From: Pterobdella sp. o SKG-2022
Taxonomy: Eukaryota; Annelida; Clitellata; Hirudinida; Piscicolidae
Reading direction: 5' to 3'
Assembly (NCBI GenBank): GCA_964035795.1
Contig: OZ038322.1
Location: 7,517,037 to 7,581,036, forward strand
DNA: 64,000 nt
Under the pieces are notes generated by a model. That model made no database searches. It was not told the DNA's origin and saw nothing but the letters and a program-made list of their open reading frames with translations. Both the position numbers and the translations under genes were made by a program. Positions 56,285 to 64,000 of this stretch are shown piece by piece (the stretch's first letter is position 1; every line of letters begins with the position of its first letter).

Positions 56285-59200
56285 TATCATTTATTGACTT
56301 TTTGCTTCTAGGTTTAGCTTGAAGTATATTTTAAAATATGACTACAATCAGTATTTTGGTGATTCTCGATTTAATTTATTGCTTTTATAAAATGGAAATG
56401 TTCTTCTAAGAAAGAATTATTGTAAGAGTAATTTTTAATCATCAAAACTCGCTTCTTCAAATAATAAAGTACATTATCTTGAACGAAACACTCCAAATGC
56501 TTATAAATAGGCCTTATGATAAATGTTAAATAACAATAATTTGAATATCAACTGACCTCCCAAGAAATATTACTTCAAAACGAATTATTCAAGAATTTTC
56601 ATGATCAGAATAGCGCTATAACGAATAAATAACAGATCTGTTTTAAAAGTTAATTTTTATATTTTCTCCATTAATTCTATACAAATTCAACTAAACTAAA
56701 CTCTCGCAACAACACTGAACTTTAAAAAAAGTTTTTCTGTAAAGTTTTTAGATATTTTTTTATTTTTAAACTATTCCACCTATTTTTATATAATTATTTT
56801 GGATGGCTTCCACTTCCATGTTATTAAAAATGCCTGGAAGAATGACGATTTGAGCCACACAAGAGGGAACATCATTGCAAATCCCTTTATACCGCTTTAT
56901 GCTCGATGATTCAACAATCCCTTACTTTTATCTCTTTCATAAAACACCAAGCTTTCTTTTCAATCTTTATTATAGTGTATTTTATAAAAAAATTAAAATT
57001 TATTTATTTTTTCTATTCACATTTAAGTGCAGTTTTTTTGAAATTCTTTTCGAAACTTGTGGTCCATCGTCGTGGTTGTCTGTCGGATGGGTGTTTTGAG
57101 AGCATATCTCACTTTCCAAAGAAAGTATTTGACTTTTGTATTACTTGGAATTTGAAAAAAAACTTTCCTTTATTTGGCCACGATGCTTGTATTTATGACT
57201 GGCATTGTAACCGCTTATAAATGAAATGCCAAGCAAGTAATACAATTATGAGAGAGGTTGCCTCGAAGCTTGATTAGCATTCATACCTGAATAAACACCG
57301 TCCATTCTTTTATGAATAGGAGACAAAAACTCTGTTTGTATTTGATGATAAATAAATGTAGGAACAGATGCATAAATTGATATATTTGTATGAGAACCAC
57401 AAAGTATTTTAGAATGAAAATGATATATATTTAGTAAATGTTGCCTTTTGATTATATCATTTCTGAAGCATGAAGTTTATGGAACATAAATAAGAATAAG
57501 AAATTCGCTTACTAAAATATTTTTCAAAATAAAAGTATTTTTTTCGTTCAACTTTTTGATGAAAGCATTTTAAAACATAAAAATTAATAGTCTCTGCAAT
57601 CTTGACTAAAGCCTCAAACATCAAACATGCTTTAAAATAGCCTTCTTGAAATAAAACTACGTCTGTTTTTTTTCTAGAATTTCAAAGGTTATTTAAAAAT
57701 TCTTTTTTTAAAATACTGTAGACGTTAAATTGAAGTGAATTAAACTTGACGTATATATGTGGCTTTGTGGGCATTTTTCACTAAATTAAATGAACTCTTT
57801 AAATACTTTGTTCAGTATTCTGTCATTATGAACTTTAAATCGACTACATTTGCTTCAAAAGACCATTATAAAATCATTTCCAAATTGCTTTTTCTGCCTT
57901 ACTCTGTCAATTAGCTAAGAACTTTCAACTGTTCTGGTTTCGAAATTATCAACTGAATCTCTAAAAAATTTGTTCATGATTAAATTTTTGACGATAAAAG
58001 GCTAATAGAAAAAATGATACTCTAGTTTCACTAAAATACCCTTGCCAATAATGTTTTTTTTGTGGAAGTAGCCTCAATGTCAAATGTACCAGAAAAAAGC
58101 ATTTGATTTTTATTGTGTTTGGAACTTATTTCAAGTAAGCATAAGTGGAAAAGAATTAGGAACTTATATTTCGAGTGAACTTTTTTTTTTAAATTGAAAA
58201 TAATTTTTATCAAGACTTTTGGGAAAAGCTTTTAATTTTGGTTATTAATAGCTAAGATTTGAGAAATCAATAACCTCACTAATGAAACTCACCATTAAAA
58301 GTAAACAATCCACATCCAATTGAAATCAATTTTTTACGAGCACCATCACAAAGTTTTTTCAAACTTAAATTAGAACCACCCGAAAAAAACTTGGCTTAAA
58401 ATTTAATCGTTGAAGTTTTACACGTTTAGAAGTGTTACTGTGAGTTTTAAAATTTTATGCCAACTGTGCCAATGTTGTTTGATTAATTGTCTAGAATCCA
58501 AACAATGGGTCCATCAAGCTGTTTAAGCTTTTTAATCAATAAAATTGAAAAACTTTTTAAAATAAATAGTTTGCAAAATTTTGACTAATGATAACAATCA
58601 TACTGTGACAAAGTTTCAATTTCTCAATTTAACAAAAATAATCAAAACTATATAAATAACCGGATCACCCTATCCAAGCATTCATAATATTTGTGTTTTT
58701 TCGGAATTTCACATTGAACATTGACGCATTATTCTGTTCTTCTCTAATAGACCCACTAATGCCCCAGTAAATCCTAAACTACTGGCACGTATGTGTAAAA
58801 CTTCTTTACAACTTACTATTTTTTACATATAATATTCACTGGATATATATTTTTTCGGCGTTAACTTGGTGTGACGTTGGCTTGATTAATAGAAGCCTCC
58901 GGGTAATTTTTGTATAAACTTTTACTTTTAGAAGCATTTTTGCTGCCTTCCTACACATTTATCTCCATGTCTTTTTAACATTTCATTAGTTCGTTCGTTT
59001 ATGAAATATGTCTCCATCAAAATGAATTGTTAAGGTATTTAAAGGGTTTTGTCATTTTTTCTTATCGATAAGATAGTTAGTAGAACAAACCAAAAAAAAC
59101 TCGAGAATTCTGTACTGATAATATAATTGGTACAAGACCAAATAGCTTTAAAAAATAAAAAAATCATTTTTTTTACTTTATTGTCCTTCTTTATCCTTTG

Positions 59201-60139
59201 CTTGTCAATCGTTCGGCATTTTGGACAATATATCATGCGATGTTTTAGGAAGATATGTGATCATTAGTCATTTTGAAGGTTAAGTAGATGGACGGACAAG
59301 CCAAAAAACCGAATAGAACATAATGACAAAAAAACATTAGTGACTTCAAAAACGTCTTCCAAGACAAGTGAAATTTAAATTTTGATCTCATATAAAATCG
59401 ACTCATCCAATTGATTTTGAATAATTTACGCTGTTTCTACCATTAAAAATATATTATATTGGTGAACGGAGCCTTTTTTGAACAAATGTCTGAAAAGATG
59501 AATGAAAGAGATAATTAACAAAACTGAGAAAATGAAAAACATTATAGATTGATTTTTTAATAAAGAAAAATTAATAGTTAGATCGAATGATAGATGTACA
59601 AATGATGGATTGTAGCTTACTTGAATGATTGCTCCATGCCGCATGATACTGAGTTTCATGCTTCATAGCATTTATTTATACGGAAATTAATAATCTTTGC
59701 TATTCATTCAATAAAGTTCTTTTTAGTTTTTGTTTTTTATTTATTATTTATTTAAAATACTTCCTGTCGATTGAATTAAAATTTTTGTGACATGAGACAT
59801 TTTCGAGTTTTAAAGTAAAAACTTTAAAACTGTCATAAATTAAAAAAAAAAAATAAAAAATTATTTCTTAAATTAATTTCAAAATTTGTTTTAAGGCATT
59901 TCTTTTTCTAGTTATCAAAATCTTCAACAATTGTTCTTCAAACCTATGTATAAACCACTCTGCTATGTTCTAAAAACTTTCAAAAACACTTCTCTACATT
60001 TTGACTTTCTACATACTTAAAAAGTCTATATTAATATATGACCCCAACAAAAGAAAAATTCTAAACCAGAAAACTACCAAAAAAGGTTTATAAATAGATT
60101 TTAACAAAACCCAATCCATCGCATAGAATAATCACATAC

Positions 60140-60268
60140 ATGACTGAGAAAAACTATTACAATAATGTGATACATTATGGACCAGTTCAACCAGAAACTA
60201 CAGGTTGTGTTGTGAAAATTGGGAGAATTCTTCGCTCAGAAATTATTTCACAAAAGAAGGGATCGTGA
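60140..60268 (+). other. 42-codon ORF of unknown status
   Basis: ATG at 60140 opens a frame of 42 codons with balanced codon use, starting MTEKNYYNNVIHYGPVQPET and ending SQKKGS. An internal CAG/GTTGTG could be a donor after codon 21. No family is recognised. It may be a small gene, an exon or a transposon scrap. Confidence 0.25.
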
Positions 60269-61339
60269 ATACTAAACGATTGTATTCGCACGTCTTTTCA
60301 AGAGTTCTTCTGTTACTAGCTAGATGAAAATAGCTCATTAATATATGTAATACTGATTTTTGTATTGAACTCATTTGAAATTTAAAAATCTAACCAAGTA
60401 GTAAAATCGATATTTCGCGAAACTCTAAACAATTGAGGTTTAAGAAATGGCTAATTATGCATTTGTTTAAAACCAATTCAATTTTTCTTTCTATTGACTA
60501 TGTTTATTTTAAGTCGTCATTTTCATAAAACGCTCCGAAGAACTATGGGAGAAGAAAGCCGACAATAAAAGTTGCTAAATGTTCTTTATCTCTGGCGCCA
60601 GAATGAAAAAGTGGATCTAAAAGCATAGCTATTGGTTTATAAAATTATTTTAAATTGATTTCTTGAAAAAATTTTAATTTTGAACTTCTATGAATTTCAA
60701 CTCATTATCTAAATTGTCGCCATTTATTGAACAGTGATGCGTATCAATTCATAAAAGATCAGTTTTTATATTAAAAACGACAAATTCACGTTCAAAAAAT
60801 GTCTCCCTAAAAGGTAGAAACAACATGGTTTTTGAAATTAGCATTCATTTGGCTTCAAGCACATTCGCTCATATTTTGAAAATAATTCGCCTTTTGTTGA
60901 TAAATTTTGTTGATTTAAAAAAACTAAAATTTAAAATTTTTGACTGACATAAAATTAAAATAATTGCGTATTCCGACTGATGAATAGCTATAAATATGAA
61001 TAATAACACAGAAGGCATGATAAAGCCTTCGCATGGACTAGCCTGCACATTTTGCACCAAGCCTCTCTGTTTAATTTGATTTTGAAACAAGTCTTTATGC
61101 ACCATTAATTATTATGAGAGCATGCTTTTCTTGCAATTTGCTTGCATCTTTATGCCCATATACACTGAATATTCAACATATATTAAAAAATATTAAAAGT
61201 TAAAAATTTTCATTTTATTAAAATAAACTCAGTACTAATATGTAACTTTAATATGATCAAGGGCAGTAATGATGCAGGAGTATCCAGAGAACGAACCTCC
61301 AAACATCAATCTCAATCATTTCACCGCAGTTCAAATCGT

Positions 61340-62392
61340 ACAAGCCAACATTCTGAGTGGATTTGTCATGAAGATTTTTTGTTTGCTTTAAGTTGATTTT
61401 TTTCTGCAAAATATCTAGTGGAAAAGTTTATTGATTTTATTTTATTTTAAAAACAAAATAGATCATACGTGTCTTAACCTGGAAACAAATAGAATAACAA
61501 ATGAATTTTTTTCAATTTTTGAAAATGCTTTCTACCAGAATCAAGCCTGAATTGAAGCACCTTGAGTGAGATTGATAACCTTTTCAATTTCAACAACACA
61601 GTCATTGGACTTCCTTATTCTTTACCCTGTTTTTTTTGCTCTAATTTCAATTTTAAAATCGATTCGTATGAATCAAGTTGGGGAAAGAACACCATTTGAT
61701 GAATCACAAAGTTTGGGAGATAATTGCACAGTGTAAAGTTTTATCACTTCAAAACTTTTCAGGCAATAGTTCAACAGTGAGGTATGAAGTGTAGTGACTG
61801 TTTCAATAGGGTCAGTTTCTAAATTGATGTACTATTTATTATGTTTGAAAACTTATTGAATTATGAAAAAATTAAAGGTCAAATCGAAAAATTAGTTGAA
61901 TAATTTTTAGGCGTAAGCCACATTATTATGGGGTTGATAGGAGCTTTTGGAAAATTAACTCAAAGACCAAATTTCAATTAGGAAAAAATGATAAATAAAG
62001 TTGATGAAAAAAGAAGAAAATATAAAAAGTTAAATATTTCATCTTCCATTTACTTAATTTTTCAGCAAGTATAGTAAACTTTAAGACCATACCAGTCTTT
62101 ACAAATACAGGAGAATGCAGTGATGAGAAAGACAAAGTGAAATCATGGTCATACATGACTGACAGTGGATTCTTGAATTGAAATAAATCATTTTTACAAA
62201 TTTTAACTCGGTGAAGCACATTTAACGCAGTTATTAACTTTGAATAAAGATTTTTGCAAATTTTGACAATGTTTTTATTAATATAACCAACGCTGATAAC
62301 CGAAACTGTTTGGATCGACCAATTTGCTTATAAGACTGTAAATAGCATATGAAACGAGTGGGCAGTAAAACTGAGACAATAGTGCTAATAAA
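61340..62392 (-). CDS. unidentified 3' gene fragment, series of phase-compatible exons
   Basis: Four candidate exons join without breaking phase: 62288-62392, 62054-62171, 61693-61818 and 61536-61613, each with plausible AG acceptor and GT donor. The joined protein is rich in alternating hydrophobic residues, as in beta-sandwich domains (VMYDHDFTLSFSSLHSPVF, VKTGMVLKFTILAEKL, MTVLLKLKRLSISLKVL, FRLDSG). A terminal exon near 61290-61390 can be read in more than one frame: EKNQLKANKKSS, ECWLVRFELR, or a long phase-0 frame containing GLYDLNCGEMIEIDVW. I do not recognise the family. The exon limits are hypothetical. Confidence 0.35.
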
Positions 62393-62588
62393 CTGCAATT
62401 TTCTTTCAAAATTGAGTATATAACAAAAGTGTTAAAAGTCTATAATTCTACCTTCAATTTTATTTGAAAAATAATCAAAGTTGAATGTTTGAACTTTGTA
62501 AATTCGTTTTAACCATCACCATTTCAACTTGTAGTTATCAATAAATAAACAAAAAGTAGATGCCAGAAATTTCTTGGAATGACCGAAG

Positions 62589-63960
62589 CTAATAGTCATA
62601 GAGATAGCACTTTTTTTCAGGGTTGTACTTGGATCCTTTGGTGCACCCAAAAGCTTCAGCAAATTCTTTGCTGTTCTGCAAGTTCCCTGCCCTTCTGTAA
62701 CCATTTTATGAACAAATATATTCTAAAATACAATTAAATTAGTTTTTTAAAAATCACAATATTTTTGAAATCAATTTTGAATCGAGAGTTTCAAGTTTTT
62801 AATAATTCAACCTAAACAAAAATTTTCGAAAAAATTCAATGAACGACTTGAATGTTTATCTTTTATAGTATTACTTTTTTGTCTATAGATTAAAATCCAT
62901 TCAAAAGTTGAAAAATATCTCATAACTTGTACTGTGGATTTAGTTTCTTAGTTTGTTATATTCGTGCATATAACAATCATAAAATTTTTGAAGATATGAG
63001 AGCACCTAATGATATTGAATGCGGGAATCTCCGGAAACGGCGCTGTGTTATAGTCTAAACATGTTTGCTGTTGGAGTATTATAATTTATGGATACAAATT
63101 CTATTGAAAATTACACTATGCTTAGAACTCCTTTAAAAAGTTCAAGCTACCACCGTCGAAACAATATACCATGAAGGTACATGTTGAGAAAGGTGGAAAA
63201 ATTTTAACTTGATCATTATAATATATTACTATTAATTTGGTTTTTACAAACTTGAGCGTATGAAAAAAAAATTTTTGTGCTTTTGTTAAATCCAAATGAG
63301 AAACAGAAGTCTTAGTTTTGAGACCTTCAGTTTCCACTACACTTTCCATGGCCTTATAAGCCACAAACAGACCTCTCGAATCTAGTATTTTCTTACTCTG
63401 GTAAGGTTCTTGGCTGAGCTAGATTATTATGTATAGTATCTTATGTTGAATAATTAAGTTAGAAAAAATATATACATAGTTTTTCATGTCATTCAGCCCA
63501 AAATCGTGATAAATTATTTCTAAACAGGTACTATTTTTCGGCCTAAAACGGGTTCCACCCGGCAAACCTGGGTTATTAGTCACATGCTCTACCAGTTTAG
63601 GTATACCGATCAAAATTAATAAATCATGCTTTTTGATTTTTCAAAACTAGATTCCACTTTTTTTCAAACATTTCCAGGTTACAGTAAAAATCCGCAAAAA
63701 ATTGTTTTCCTTTTCGAGTTTTTTCTATTATCTTCACTTAACCAGTTGTTCTTCCCATCTTTATCATATTTGGTTCCTAAGTACATGAAAAATATTAAAA
63801 AACCAAAAATTCAAGTTTTAAAAAAACAAAATTAACATCTCAATTTTAATTTGCTGAACTAATGATTGTAAAATTAACAGGTGGTAAAATTAGAGCTAGT
63901 ATTTCATCTGCCATTGCAACCCCTAATTTCCCATATTACACTTCTCTGGGTATCATATCA
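62589..63960 (-). pseudogene. neprilysin-type M13 metalloendopeptidase pseudogene (3' part)
   Basis: M13 enzymes are zinc endopeptidases of the cell surface. Four exon remnants appear in family order: about 63879-63950 (YGKLGVAMADEILA, the HExxH exon), about 63474-63610 (DRY.., LVEHVTNN, STCLEIIYHDF), about 63260-63418 (LDSRGLFVAYKAME, then FFFSYAQ) and 62589-62715 (NLQNSKEFAEAFGC, NPEKKCYLYDY and a stop). The zinc motif HExxH reads DEILA and the GENxAD block reads SKKILD, so both histidine ligands and the glutamate ligand are gone. Frame breaks are seen before LVEH, in the 9-base T tract before SYAQ, and upstream of NGYR. The usual final Trp of the C-terminus is absent. Several independent lesions favour a pseudogene over one base error. 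The copy runs off the right edge. Confidence 0.75.
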
Positions 63961-64000
63961 TTTTATATTATAAAAATTATTGTGTTTAAGAATTAAAATT

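Larger units (their letters stand above)
42728..61263. other. gene-poor stretch with isolated exon-like islands
   Basis: No gene can be recognised across about 18.5 kb. The sequence is uniformly AT-rich with dense stops. A few short, relatively GC-rich islands (46747-46792, 48930-48975, 49866-49915, 50490-50600, 52330-52405, 54642-54730, 60140-60268) resemble micro-exons or conserved non-coding elements. It may be a long 5' intron of the lectin-domain gene or of a gene beyond the window. Confidence 0.5.

Noticed and set aside
63535..63607. tRNA-like string on the minus strand (TGGTAGAGCATGTGACTAAT)
   Set aside because: The anticodon stem does not pair and the T-arm is wrong. The same bases fit the M13 peptidase block (DRY..LVEHVTNN) in order with neighbouring exons.

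Overview
This is an AT-rich (by eye roughly 30% GC) animal nuclear genome window. Genes have many short exons, many introns of only 50-100 bp, GT-AG junctions and dispersed short repeats. The encoded proteins are conserved metazoan housekeeping proteins: RPABC3, calcipressin, ZNHIT1, SDR39U1, pyruvate kinase, NBAS and COG1. Together with a Jockey-like retrotransposon relic and Asn-rich linkers they point to an invertebrate. I cannot name the phylum from this sequence alone. All exon models were built by hand from ORFs, splice signals, codon phase and remembered family sequences. No alignment program was run.

Layout. 1-571 holds the 3' end of an unrecognised gene (+). 572-3045 is intergenic and rich in short repeats, including a 479-bp span with 16-bp terminal inverted repeats. 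3046-3677 is RPABC3/POLR2H (+), 4202-4966 calcipressin/RCAN (+), and 5470-5940 ZNHIT1 (-). A decayed Jockey-like non-LTR element lies at about 6960-8095. 8710-10321 is SDR39U1 (-), head to head with pyruvate kinase (10679-14495, +). NBAS runs on the minus strand from 31556 to 14960 in 39 modelled exons (about 1974 aa). It is head to head, across 384 bp, with single-exon COG1 (31941-34844, +). 37100-42727 is the 3' part of a minus-strand gene for a single-pass membrane protein with a SUEL-type lectin domain (EVA-1-like). From about 42.7 to 61.2 kb there is no gene I can recognise, only scattered exon-like islands. 61.3-62.4 kb holds a phase-compatible series of unidentified minus-strand exons. 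The right edge carries a degenerate neprilysin-type (M13) peptidase pseudogene (-).

Functional themes. RPABC3 and ZNHIT1 serve transcription and chromatin. Calcipressin modulates calcineurin. Pyruvate kinase is the last step of glycolysis. NBAS (NRZ/Dsl1 ER tether) and COG1 (COG complex, Golgi tether) both act in Golgi-ER retrograde vesicle capture and share one divergent promoter region, which is the most suggestive arrangement here. Other points of interest are a 32-bp perfect hairpin with a 3-nt loop inside an SDR39U1 intron, built from a repeat that recurs across the window, an NBAS C-terminus in which the long vertebrate C-terminal half is replaced by a low-complexity stretch, and the M13 relic that has lost its HExxH zinc site.
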